A stretch of DNA of 64,000 nt from Phascolarctobacterium sp. (lineage in GTDB: Bacteria; Bacillota; Negativicutes; Acidaminococcales; Acidaminococcaceae), in the NCBI GenBank assembly GCA_017467905.1, contig JAFUKD010000023.1, positions 1 to 64,000 of the forward strand, given 5' to 3'. The stretch's first letter is position 1. Every line of letters begins with the position of its first letter. The translations under genes and the position numbers were made by a program. Shown here piece after piece: positions 1 to 9,668 of this stretch. The notes under the pieces were generated by a model. The model made no database searches, was not told the origin of the DNA, and saw only the letters and a list, made by a program, of their open reading frames with translations.

Positions 1-523
1 TAGAATCAAGACCAAGTTTGTTTTTTGCAACTGTCAGTATTGCTCCATACCACTTTTTTGTGTCTTTTCTACGCCAAACAGCATTGTCGGGAAATTTCTT
101 CCAAAGATACTCTAGCTCATCACCATATCTATCACGAACATAAGAAATAACCTCTTTTGATTGTGGTGATTTGAAAATTTCTATGTCATAGCAATTATTT
201 GCAACCTGCATAAGCACATCTTCAATATGCTTTCTAATTTCTCCGACAAATGAGCCAACTGCATTTGTTTTGTACAGTATATATTCTTCTCCTGTATCAC
301 TTTCAATCAAGTTTGTATCTACACTACCAGCAAAAGAAATAACTACTTGAAGATGAAACATGCCCTCAAGTATATCAGTTTCATATTTATAATTGCATTC
401 ACCTTTTCCAAAGCCAAACAATAATGCTTTTTCGACATTCAAGGTCTTTCTAACAAATAAATCATCAAACATATTGTTTACCTCGTCAAATTCAAGTTTA
501 TTTAACTCTATTATAAAGAACAT
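1..523 (-). CDS. MmcQ/YjbR-family protein, C-terminus beyond the window
   Basis: This is an open frame on the minus strand from an ATG at 523 to the window edge, about 174 codons with no stop. The C-terminal part reads DRYGDELEYLWKKFP followed by a WRRKDTKKWYG stretch, which matches the MmcQ/YjbR fold (a small double-wing DNA-binding-like domain). The N-terminal ~100 residues (LLFGFGKGECNYKYE, GSFVGEIRKHIEDVL) resemble the front part of longer members of that family. The biochemical role is unknown. The end lies to the left of the window. Confidence 0.7.
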   Translation of the reverse strand, partial: MFFIIELNKLEFDEVNNMFDDLFVRKTLNVEKALLFGFGKGECNYKYETDILEGMFHLQVVISFAGSVDTNLIESDTGEEYILYKTNAVGSFVGEIRKHIEDVLMQVANNCYDIEIFKSPQSKEVISYVRDRYGDELEYLWKKFPDNAVWRRKDTKKWYGAILTVAKNKLGLDS

Positions 524-640
524 TTTTATTCTTTTCCATAAAGAAATTTCTAATACAGGTAATCCACATAATCAACAGTTTATACACAACCATTTGTGGA
601 AGTCATTAAGCAGGACTACTATATAATGGAAGAAAGTTGT

Positions 641-1633
641 TTAGTTTTTAATATACCTTTGATTTTTGCTGTTAGGCTTATCTGGAATTGACATGCGAAG
701 TAAACCTAATTCAATTGCAGGGCGCAGGTAATTTCTGCGGAAACCATCTCTGGATTTTAGTCCTAATTTATCCATAAGTTCTGTACTTGTGTAAGGAATA
801 TCATATTCCATTACGTCAAGAAGCTTTTTAATATGGAAAGTATTGTCCTCGCTGTTCTCATTTATCTGTTGAGCTACTTCGTCAAGGATTCTTTCTATTT
901 GAGTAAGCATAAACTCAATAAAGATTGTAGATTCACCTGCGGCGTGGCACTGAGCTATTGCATTATAATATTCATCTTGGAATTTTTCGATTTGACTTTC
1001 GATGGGGATATATTCAAAGATGGGTTTCCATTTGGATAAAATAGCAGTATGCCATAGACGAGCCATTCTACCGTTTCCATCTGAGAATGGGTGAATGAAA
1101 ACAAATTCATAATGGAAAATGCTGCTTAAAATTAAAGGGTGAATAGAATTTTTGGCAGAGTTCATCCATTGAAAGAGCATATTCATTAAATCCAGAACAA
1201 GTCTAACTGGTGGGCAGACAAAGATGCATCTATCATTGTGAAAAACTCCTTCTTCGCCTTTACGGAAATCACCAGATTCTTCATCAAGATATTTTGTCAT
1301 AATACCATGAAAGCTTTTCAAATCTTCGATACTAAATGGATTGATATCAGATAGTTTTTCGTAGCAAGCATAAGCATTTTTAACCTCTTGTATTTCTTTT
1401 TGCTCACCAAGTACTATTTTACCGTTGATTACATCTCTAACTTGTCCTAAAGAAAGAGAGTTGGCTTCAATTCTCAAAGAAGCATGTATTGATTTAATGC
1501 GATTATTCTTTCTAAGATGTGGTTTTGCTTCTAAATTACTTGTTGCTGTAATATGACCAAGCTTTTCTGAAATAGAAGATACCAGTGCTAAAATGTTATT
1601 TGTTATTGTAAAAGGCGGTTTGTAGGATTCCAT
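641..1633 (-). CDS. Fic/Fido-domain protein with C-terminal winged helix
   Basis: Fic proteins usually transfer AMP from ATP to a target hydroxyl. The Fic core motif HPFSDGNGR is at residues 181-189, preceded by the family N-terminal stretch YKPPFTITNNIL and followed by a C-terminal winged-helix segment (YTSTELMDKLGLKSRDGFRR). I place the start at ATG 1633, about 330 residues, because an AGGTGAT ribosome site lies just upstream (1640-1646). The frame stays open further to a TTG at 1693, which would add a repeated SVQD peptide. That TTG overlaps a good -10 box, so the SVQD codons are more likely 5' untranslated DNA. The target is not apparent. The protein may regulate itself through its winged helix (inference). 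Confidence 0.85.
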   Translation of the reverse strand: MESYKPPFTITNNILALVSSISEKLGHITATSNLEAKPHLRKNNRIKSIHASLRIEANSLSLGQVRDVINGKIVLGEQKEIQEVKNAYACYEKLSDINPFSIEDLKSFHGIMTKYLDEESGDFRKGEEGVFHNDRCIFVCPPVRLVLDLMNMLFQWMNSAKNSIHPLILSSIFHYEFVFIHPFSDGNGRMARLWHTAILSKWKPIFEYIPIESQIEKFQDEYYNAIAQCHAAGESTIFIEFMLTQIERILDEVAQQINENSEDNTFHIKKLLDVMEYDIPYTSTELMDKLGLKSRDGFRRNYLRPAIELGLLRMSIPDKPNSKNQRYIKN

Positions 1634-1645
1634 AAGTATCACCTC

Positions 1646-1712
1646 ATCTTGCACACTATCTTGCACACTATCTTGCACACTTACATTATACAATAAGAAC
1701 AGTAATTTTCAA
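1646..1712 (-). promoter_or_regulatory. Promoter and direct-repeat operator of the Fic gene
   Basis: On the minus strand, TTGAAA (1707-1712) and TATAAT (1685-1690) are separated by 16 bp. Directly downstream, three copies of an 11-bp word (ATCTTGCACAC on the plus strand) lie at 1646-1656, 1658-1668 and 1670-1680, with an exact 12-bp period. They end just before the ribosome site of the Fic gene. This layout fits an operator covering the transcription start. The assignment is inferred from position. Confidence 0.55.
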
Positions 1713-1740
1713 TAAGGTGTTATAAATCAATAAAAGTCAA

Positions 1741-1776
1741 AAAGTCAGAATGTTTCACGTGAAACATTCTGACTTT
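1741..1776. other. parS: parS centromere-like site 1 in a 36-bp perfect palindrome
   Basis: The 16-bp core TGTTTCACGTGAAACA is at 1751-1766 and matches the known ParB (Spo0J) parS consensus. It sits inside a perfect 36-bp palindrome with 18-bp arms, followed by a T-rich run, so it could also act as a terminator. The leader GTCAAAAAGTCAGA is shared with the two other parS sites in this window. It lies about 28 kb from parA-parB. Confidence 0.9.
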
Positions 1777-1851
1777 AGTTTTTGCTATGAAGTTGCAGTG
1801 GGGGAGGGGAGTGATGTTAAAGTTTTCGTACCCCAAATTACTGCTCCTCGC

Positions 1852-2045
1852 AACACTCAAACGCGAAAAATTAGAGAACTAATTTTTCTAGCGCTCCTTT
1901 TGGTTTGAAAATATCGTTGTCCACATATTCGCTTCGCAAGTGTCCAAAAGCTTTTAGAAAGTGCAGCTCAGGATGTGGACGGGCGCGCTATTTTCTTGAA
2001 CATGTGTCGCTGCTTATTTCGAATCGTTGCTACGGAGCAAATAAT
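1852..2045 (+). repeat. Dispersed ~190-bp repeat, copy A
   Basis: This is one of three related copies; the others are at about 27262-27480 (reverse) and 54899-55095. In order it has CACTCAAACGC, a hairpin with a nine-base-pair stem (1866-1887), the word CGCTCCTTTT, then GTCCACATATTCGCTTC, a variable part, CAGCTCAGGATGTGGA and a tail TCGCTGCTTATTTCGAATCG. GTCCACAT and ATGTGGAC can pair. A short frame starting KISLSTYSL is open in all copies, but the copies differ by many replacement changes, so coding is doubtful. Confidence 0.7.
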
Positions 2046-2058
2046 TTGGGGAGTGGAG

Positions 2059-3549
2059 TTAATGGTCTTTATATATGGGATGTGATTCAAGTAGCTCAAT
2101 TAAATCATCACGATCAATTAGTTGAACTTGATTGACGTGTGCCAATTCAATAGCTTTTTTAGTAAAGTAAGAATTGGTTACGACCATTGTTTCGTTACAA
2201 CCGTAATATGCTTTGGCTCCTAAAACTTCTTGAATAGGAGTATTATCTAATTTAGTATTGTAGCGTTTTGCTTGAACAGCAATTTTACGCCCAAGTTTAG
2301 ATAAAATTAAATCTGCACCTTGATCACCAGTTGATTGAGTAACTTCAGCATAGTAACCCATTTTAGTAAATAATTTTTGTAAGAATGATTCGAAATCAAT
2401 TCCATCCAGTACATCTATGTCTTCAATGGTGTAGTGCCGATTGAACATACCTGTATTGTCAGATAATCCTTGTTCAAGGTTTTCCATATGAGAGGCGATG
2501 GTAATTTCCTCGCGTATTTCATTGAGTTCAAAAGCAATCTCATTTATAGTTTCTATGGAATCCAATTTGAAGTCCATTGCAAAATTATCTAAGAAGTTTA
2601 TTAGATACGTAATATAAGAATTATTTTCTTGAAATATTGAAACATATAGAGACAAGCAACCTTTTTTAGTTATTTGACCATAAGAATTTCTAAGTTTTTC
2701 TGGATATATATCTAAAAAAGAATTATTGAACTTTTCTTGACATAATTCTTCTAATATGAGTTGAATTTCATCTTTAAATTCACTGAAAGTTAAAGTTACA
2801 TCCAAGTCTCCATTTTCTATAATAGTTTTTAATTCTAATGATTGTTCAGATAATCTTTTATCGGCTAATTTTCTAATAGCTTTTATATCTAAAACTGATA
2901 ATGTCGGAATTGACGGCCATGTTTCGTTCGTATTTATAAATTGTACTAGAATATCCTTTAGTAAACTATAATAAACTTTACTTATTTCTTGTTTATTATC
3001 AATGAATAATTTGAATGCATCGACAAAAGAATTATAAGGCATATCATAATCTAAAAAGTTTTTTTCCAATAGATATTTCTTTAGAAAAATTAGGTATTTT
3101 CGTGCCGAACCATATTTAGAATAATATACTTGAAAAAAGAATGCTAGTGGATCTTTTTGATAGTAATCATTACTTGTAAAGTATTCACTAAATTCTTCAT
3201 CCATAGTTCTCATTACATCTTTGTAGCATGCATCTCTATAACTTTTATATAAACTTATAACTTCGTCATGGCTGAAACATAGTTCAGGTTTTATATCATG
3301 TGCAATTATACTTATATATTTTAAAATATGAGGTGGTTGTTCTTGTTGATATAACTCTTGGAAACAGTCAAGAAAAGCAAGTTTTGCTTCTAAATCATCT
3401 TCAAATTCTAGATTGTTGCAGTTAGCGTTATATTTGGGTAGAAAATCATTTATAAATTCATCATAGTTAGATGGTGCAAAAAGGTCATCTTCTTTCTTAC
3501 CAAAAATTGAAGCTAAACTACAATCAAATTGTTCTTGAGACGAGATTTG
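2059..3549 (-). pseudogene. Mrr-like restriction endonuclease, 5'-truncated
   Basis: The C-terminus carries the Mrr/restriction-endonuclease catalytic core: FESFLQKLFTKMGYYAEV, then TGDQGADLIL and KIAVQAKRY, i.e. the D...QxK arrangement typical of type IV enzymes that cut modified DNA. The N-terminal ~380 residues are not recognised. The frame stays open and coding-like upstream of the first ATG (3213) up to an in-frame stop at 3550-3552. No ATG, GTG or TTG occurs in that 336-bp stretch, so the original start appears to be lost. A shortened product from ATG 3213 (384 residues) is possible. The break lies at the left edge of the accessory island, which suggests an insertion or deletion removed the 5' end. 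Confidence 0.65.
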
Positions 3550-3599
3550 TCAAGGGTAATTTCTGCGAAAGAGTTTTATAGGCAAAAAAAGTAAAAAGG

Positions 3600-3640
3600 G
3601 AAGCTAACTGACTAATAGAAACCAGTTAGCTTCTTTCTTG
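3600..3640 (+). terminator. Hairpin terminator
   Basis: An 11-bp stem (GAAGCTAACTG at 3600-3610 with its complement at 3623-3633) is followed by TTTCTT. It lies in the relic sequence between the truncated nuclease and the BREX regulator. Confidence 0.6.
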
Positions 3641-3748
3641 TAAAACCTATGGCGGGCGGTGTGCTCAGTATGTGGAGCTGGCGATAGAGAAAAGGAAGCT
3701 CATACTCTATTTTTCAGCTGCATTCTCGCATAAAATTGCGAAAATCTC

Positions 3749-3776
3749 TTGAAAAAACGACAGTTTATGATAGAAT
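3749..3776 (+). promoter_or_regulatory. Predicted promoter for the XRE regulator and BREX operon
   Basis: TTGAAA (3749-3754) and TAGAAT (3771-3776) are 16 bp apart, about 80 bp before the regulator start. The other bases of 3650-3856 show no gene. Confidence 0.4.
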
Positions 3777-3856
3777 AGAAATCAAAACGTTGTATTATGC
3801 GTTTTTGAGAATTGTCGTACGAAATGCCTTTGATACTTGAAAGAAGGAGAGAATGC

Positions 3857-4066
3857 ATGGCTCTATCTTATAACCGTATGTGGAAGTTACTTGTAGATAA
3901 GAAAATGAGCAAAGCGGATCTGAGAAAGGCCGCAGATATTGCGCCAAATACGATGACAAAACTAAGACGAGATGAATCGGTAAATCTCGCTATTTTAGGT
4001 CGTATATGTGAGACCCTCGATTGTGATTTTGGCGATATTATGGAATATGTAAAAGAGCCAAAATAA
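3857..4066 (+). CDS. XRE-family helix-turn-helix regulator of the BREX locus
   Basis: This is a 69-residue protein, essentially one Cro/CI-type helix-turn-helix. The helices are visible as MSKADLRKAADIAPNTMTKL and VNLAILGRICETLDC. I chose ATG 3857 because AAGAAGGAGAG lies directly upstream; a TTG at 3812 would add 15 residues with no family match. It is the first gene of the defence cluster and points the same way. Small regulators of this kind often sit at the head of restriction or BREX loci and hold expression down (inference). No clear operator was identified. Confidence 0.8.
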   Translation: MALSYNRMWKLLVDKKMSKADLRKAADIAPNTMTKLRRDESVNLAILGRICETLDCDFGDIMEYVKEPK

Positions 4067-4113
4067 AACAATGCAACTAAGAAATCCGAACATCTTTAAG
4101 GGAGTAGTTATGT

Positions 4114-7100
4114 ATGGCAGAGAGGTAGCCGTCCTGGGATAAATATGAAGCAGCCATCCTATTAGAAGGGCTTCTTGCCTCTATAAAAGGCGAACTCACA
4201 CGCTCGGACGCAATTAAGGCAGTATCTCGTGACTTACGGGCAATGGCACTTCATCGAGGTATGGAAATTGATGAAGTGTATCGCAATACAAATGGTATTT
4301 CATTTCAAATGAAAAGCATGGAGTCAGCGTATCTCGGTCACACGGTTTTCAAACCAGCCACCAAACTTTTTGCAGATGTTACAGATTTGTATCACGAATC
4401 CTATGATGAGTACCAAAAATTACTGAAGGAGGCAAGGGCAATGATAAGCGATAGAAAAACCGTTGAAGACGACTTTATGCGATATCTTGCTGAACGAGTG
4501 TCTCCTGTACAGCTTTCGGAGCTTTATAGATGTTATTCTGAAATAGAAACTTTTTGTCAGAAAATAAAAGTCCTACAAAATCCACTGTTCGAGACAACAG
4601 ATTTTGAAACCATTAAAAAAGTGCAACGCACCATCGAACAGAACAAAATCTTCAGAATAACCCGTAGACGGCAAATAAATAAGATTGTTGATGCGGGACG
4701 ACATTACTATAACTACATAAAAGAAGGTTTTTACGCTCACATTACTGATGGAAAGACCGTTGAAGATCGTAGCAGCATCGATCATGAAATGTCCAACCAA
4801 AGCCCGCCCGATGTAGAGATGGCCAAGGCAGAATCTCCTATTACTGCATACACAAAAACCCAGCAAGACGAAAGATTGTTGCAAAAACACCCTGCTGTAT
4901 ATAATCAAATCTATAATGCACTAAAAGCCTCTCACGAAAGCCAGAGAGTCACAATTCGAGAACTATGTGAGGCCATTAACCATACCGCTCGTCCCGCTGT
5001 TGTTGAGGAGATTCTCGATAATGTGAGCTGGGTATCAAATATCGGAGATTCCTACATCTTTTCAGAAAACACTCCTGCGATCGAACCAGATACCTCCAAT
5101 ACGGAGAGCTCACATAGTCAGGACCCAACTTTTGAAATTGATTTTCATGTGGACTTTGACTTGGCGTACACTAAGCCAGAGCGGTTCAGTTACTTTGGTG
5201 AGAGAAAAGCGTGTGGCGATTCGTGGACAGCTCTCTATGTTGCTGTGATGACTTCTGTGATTGAAGATTATCCGCACATATTCAAGCCGGGAATGTCTTT
5301 TGCACAAAAATCTGGCCGAATCGAACTTGCGAGTGATGATAATTACAGTTTTATGATTGCCCCCAAACCTATACCAGGAACAGCATATATGCTGGAAACC
5401 AATTTGAGTGCAAACGATATTGCGGCAAAAATTCGCTATGTCTTGGACTTGTGTAATGTGGACTGCGAAAATATTGTTATCACATATAGAAAAAAAGAGA
5501 AGGAAACTTTTGAACAAGTCCATCAGAGAAAGTCGTTTGAAAACGATGCGATTTGTGAGATAAATAGCAGAAGCTTCTCTCGCTTTCTTTCTGAAACTTT
5601 GAACATGGCTGATGCCACCTGCCGGAGCTATTCTTCTGCGATAAACAATTGTGAGGCATTTGCCCGAGAACACCAACTGGCCTCCTGGCAGCTTTACGCA
5701 ACGGACAAACAAACGGCACAGGAGACAATTCAGTTGCTCTTAAGCAATGCGGAATTTCTTTCCTACAATGCAAGGCAGCACAATCGTTTCCGTGCAGCCA
5801 TACAGAAATTTCTCGGATTTATTGGCTCGGGCCTGACTTGGACTGTACCTGCAAAGGACGATTCGGAACCGTCAGAAACCTACAGAGATGAAAGCTATGA
5901 GGAGGTTCTTAGGCAATACTTCAAGAAGGGATTCCGCATAGATTCGCCTCTTGAGATACGCAAATTCAAGAGGTATTACACGGCAACCCATGATAGGGAG
6001 CTAACTGATCCTGATGATGACATTAGCAAAAAAATTAAGCAGCTCTGCATTATTTACGAGGGAAAAGCATTTCTCCCGGATGTCATGTTGAGCGAAGAAC
6101 TAAAGGACGAATTGCTGAATTACATCGAGACCGCCTTTGTGGACGGTAAAGTCGCTATCTATTATCAAGCGATTTTTGCCGAATTTTCCGATGAGTTCTT
6201 GGACTACCATATCCACGATGCCGATATGCTGAAGTCGTATCTGACTTTTATAGGAAACGGCAGATTCTTCATCAACAGAAGTTTTATATCGAAGACGCCA
6301 GATGTCAATATGGACCCGCTATCTGAAGTTCGTTCTTGCTTGCAAGACTATGGCAGACCGGCGACTTATGATGAGCTTTTCACTGCTCTGCCGCATCTCC
6401 CGCAAAGCAAGATAAAGTTTATTCTTGCCAGCAATGTTGAATTCGTCAACAACGGCCGCAGCGAATACTTTCACGAAAGTATCGTCCATTTGTCCGATGA
6501 AGAACTGGACGGAATTGCCGAAATTATCCAGAGAACCATTGACGAGAAAGATTTTATTGGCGGCAATGAGCTCTATGACGCAATCAGTGCGAAATATCCC
6601 TATATCATAGACGAGAATCACACCCTCTCTATGTATGGATGCCGGGATGCGCTAAAGGCAAAATTAGGCGATAAATTTTCCTTCAAGGGGAATATTATCA
6701 GCCGCTCGGGCCAGGAACTTTCGATGGCAGATGTGTTTGCAAAATATGCGAGAAGTCATGATACTTTCACACTGTCCGAGCTTCAGAGTTTGGCAAATAA
6801 CCTCGCAACTCCCATATACTTTGAGGCGATTTACGAAAATAGCCTGCGAATCAGCCGAGATCAGTTTGTAGCAAAAACTGCCGCTCATTTTCCCGTTGAA
6901 GCAATGGATGAAGCTTTGGATTGTATCTGCATGGGAAAGTATATTCCTCTGCCGGAAGCGACAAACTTCGGCGCATTTCCCTATGTAGGATTCCCTTGGA
7001 ACATCTTCCTGTTGGAGCATTATGTGGCGAGCTACAGTCAAAAATATATACTTTTACACAGCAGCTTTAATGGGACCGAATGTGCTGGCGCAATCGTCAA

Positions 7101-7293
7101 GCGTTCTGCAGGCATTGACAGCTTCGATGACTTAATTGTTGACTTATTGGCAAACAATCAAATAGAGATGAAAAAAGCCCCTGTGCTTCAATTTTTGAGT
7201 GACAAAGGGTATCTTGCCCGCCGTAGATACTCAGAAATAGAATCGCTCATTATCAAGGCGAACGCACAAAGGCAAAGGAAGGACACCGACTAA
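4114..7293 (+). CDS. Large winged-helix protein at the head of the BREX operon, nonsense codon near the start
   Basis: From ATG 4243 the product has 1016 residues. The same frame runs back to ATG 4114, which has a good ribosome site (AAGGGAG, 4098-4104), but is broken at codon 5 by TAG (4126-4128). The codons after the stop (SWDKYEAAILLEGLL, ELTRSDAIKAVSRDLR) continue smoothly into the body and resemble the N-terminal module of many Firmicute defence proteins. So TAG probably replaced a CAG Gln codon, leaving a weak restart at 4243. The middle has a segment like the core-binding domain of tyrosine recombinases (RSFSRFLSETLNMADATCRS). Several winged-helix-like repeats lie before and after it (VRSCLQDYGRPATYDELF). 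There is no catalytic motif. It may supply DNA recognition (inference). The next gene starts one base after its stop. Confidence 0.7.
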
Positions 7294-7294
7294 T

Positions 7295-9655
7295 ATGTAC
7301 TCATACACTTGGGATGCCGAGACGGGCGGATTACTGCTAAACAGTTCCCCACTTTCCTTTAGCAAGGAACCCCGTCCGGTGTATTATAAAGAACTGGATA
7401 TTCTGGGGTTTGACCGGTATTGGAATTATGCAAAGAATGACTCCTACCCATATATGTGGGCGGAGGCTAACAATTATTTCTACCGGGGCTGGCAGGTTGC
7501 CAAGACAAAAGGAGGTAGTCTTTACACGGCACCTGAAATCGTCATTTTGGATGACCCAGAACCAAATGGACAACCTCTCCGCTTTGTTGACATCCCTGCA
7601 ATGGTTGAAAAGAACCGGGATCTGTTAGAGAAACTGGCAGCAGAAACAATTAAAAAAATATACAACACTTATGTAGAATACTTGGACCGAGTCGATGTCT
7701 TCTATGTGGCGTTCAGTGGTGGTAAGGATAGTGTAGTAGCCCTCGATCTGGTGCAGCGGGCTTTGCCGCACAACAAGTTCAAGGTGCTATTCGGTGATAC
7801 GGGAATGGAATTCCCAGATACATACAAAATAGTTGAGCAAGTTGAACGGAACTGTACTGAATCTAAAATTGAATTTTTAAGAGCAAAGTCTGATTTTGAC
7901 CCGGAATTTACATGGAGACAATTTGGCCCACCAGCACAAACAATGCGTTGGTGTTGTAGTGTGCATAAAACTACACCTCAAATTATCTTACTCAGGGAGT
8001 ATACCAATAATCCTCATTTTAGAGGAATGGCGTTCACGGGCGTTCGTGGAGATGAAAGTTCATCTCGGAGTGAATACGAGGGTGTTAGCCACGGAGAGAA
8101 AGTGCGTGGACAGTATAGTTGTCACCCAATCCTTGAATGGAACTCCGCCGAATTGTTTTCCTATATCTATGAGAGACAACTCTTGATAAATGATGCTTAT
8201 AAAAAAGGAAATAGCCGTGCAGGATGTCTTGTGTGCCCGTTAGCCGCATCGAAGAATATGTATTTTAAGGAACAAGCATACAGCTGTAGTGACAAGGGAT
8301 ATCGGACAACCACAACATTCAATAACATTATTCTGGAAACAACTTCCAAAGAACTGTCTGATCCGAGTGCCGTCAAGGAATTTATGGACATTGGCGGATG
8401 GAAAGCACGAAGAAGTGGAAAAGAATTATCATTCGCCAAAAGTTATACAAATGAATCATTTGAACAAGGTGTACTTACAATTCAAGTATCACGTATAGGA
8501 ACTGATTGGAAGCAGTGGATTAAAACAATTGGCAATGTAACATTTCTGGAGAATGGTAATGTCGAAGTGCTTTACAGAGATAAGTTGTATCACATTGAGA
8601 TTGCCGAAAATACCAACGGACTAACTGCCACAGTTGTTATAGGGACGAATACCCAGAAAGACATTTATTTTATGTCCGAATTGAAGACTGTGTTCAGAAA
8701 AACCGCATATTGCATTGGCTGTAGAGTATGCGAGGCGAATTGTCCGCATGGGTTTATTTCTATGAAGGATGGGCATGTAACAATCGATGACCGATGTGTA
8801 AAATGCAAAAAATGTCACGATGTATTCCATGGTTGCTTAGTAGCCAACTCGTTGCGATTACCGAAAGGAGAAAAGAAAATGGGGAGTATTGACAGGTATG
8901 GAAATATGGGTATTGAACTCGATTGGGTTAGGTCGTATTTCAAATTAAAGGATGAATTTTGGACTTCTCCTCACAGCCTTGGGACCAACATGGTTAAAAA
9001 CCTCAAGAGCTTCTTGAACGATGCCGAAGTTACTGTTAAATCAAAATTTGCACCCTTTGGTAAAGTTATTGATAATATTGGAATAGAGAGTTCCGATGCT
9101 TGGGCGTTGATGCTTTGCAATTTGACATACACATCGGAGTTTAATTGGTGGGTCAAAAACATTGATTTTTCTACAACGCACACCCCCGATACCATTTATG
9201 CAATGCTGGATGACTCAATGAGTAAAAATTCTCGTTCACACATTGTCTCCGCATATAAGAATATCCTGATTTCTATTCCTCAATTAAGCAACGAAATTGG
9301 CCTGGGTGTCTGTGACTACACTCTAAAAAACGGAAAGCGTTTTTGGAATAGCGTGGTTCGCATCCCCTGGAAAAATCCGAATCCGCTTGTCATTCTTTAC
9401 AGCTTATATAAGTTTGCAGAGGCTTGCGGGGATTATCACCAGTTCACCTTGTCCCGGCTCTTGAATCATGACATCGAGAGCGATGGTGTTAGTCCTACTG
9501 AGATTTTCGGACTGGATCGCAATCAGATGGAAAAGATTCTCAACGGCCTGACTATCAACTATCCAGACTTTATCAATGCCAGCTTTACGCTTGATCTGGA
9601 TAATATCACACTCAACAGCGAAAAGACATCCCAGGATGTGCTGAGTCTGTTCTAA
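7295..9655 (+). CDS. brxP: BrxP: PP-loop PAPS-reductase-family protein with ferredoxin-type cysteines
   Basis: This is a 786-residue protein and the signature component of type 4 BREX. The PP-loop ATP-pyrophosphatase motif SGGKDS is at residues 141-146. Cysteines typical of the DndC/SspD and PAPS-reductase group follow: CC at 220-221 and CLVC at 311-314. A dicluster ferredoxin-like part follows with C473-x2-C476-x2-C479-x3-C483 and C501-x2-C504-x2-C507-x6-C514. In relatives the PP-loop enzyme activates DNA or another substrate with ATP and sulfur is then added. By family, it could place sulfur on DNA, fed by the desulfurase at 17877 (inference). The last ~270 residues are not recognised. It is transcribed with the genes on either side, with one-base and 13-bp gaps. 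Confidence 0.85.
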   Translation: MYSYTWDAETGGLLLNSSPLSFSKEPRPVYYKELDILGFDRYWNYAKNDSYPYMWAEANNYFYRGWQVAKTKGGSLYTAPEIVILDDPEPNGQPLRFVDIPAMVEKNRDLLEKLAAETIKKIYNTYVEYLDRVDVFYVAFSGGKDSVVALDLVQRALPHNKFKVLFGDTGMEFPDTYKIVEQVERNCTESKIEFLRAKSDFDPEFTWRQFGPPAQTMRWCCSVHKTTPQIILLREYTNNPHFRGMAFTGVRGDESSSRSEYEGVSHGEKVRGQYSCHPILEWNSAELFSYIYERQLLINDAYKKGNSRAGCLVCPLAASKNMYFKEQAYSCSDKGYRTTTTFNNIILETTSKELSDPSAVKEFMDIGGWKARRSGKELSFAKSYTNESFEQGVLTIQVSRIGTDWKQWIKTIGNVTFLENGNVEVLYRDKLYHIEIAENTNGLTATVVIGTNTQKDIYFMSELKTVFRKTAYCIGCRVCEANCPHGFISMKDGHVTIDDRCVKCKKCHDVFHGCLVANSLRLPKGEKKMGSIDRYGNMGIELDWVRSYFKLKDEFWTSPHSLGTNMVKNLKSFLNDAEVTVKSKFAPFGKVIDNIGIESSDAWALMLCNLTYTSEFNWWVKNIDFSTTHTPDTIYAMLDDSMSKNSRSHIVSAYKNILISIPQLSNEIGLGVCDYTLKNGKRFWNSVVRIPWKNPNPLVILYSLYKFAEACGDYHQFTLSRLLNHDIESDGVSPTEIFGLDRNQMEKILNGLTINYPDFINASFTLDLDNITLNSEKTSQDVLSLF

Positions 9656-9668
9656 GGAGGAAGAAGCA

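Noticed and set aside
1634-1693. SVQD-repeat extension of the Fic protein from a TTG start
   Set aside because: A -10 box overlaps the TTG and a strong ribosome site precedes ATG 1633.
1905-2135. Small protein starting KISLSTYSL in repeat copy A (also in copies B and C)
   Set aside because: Copies differ by many amino acid replacements and lack consistent ribosome sites; the element reads better as structured repeat DNA.
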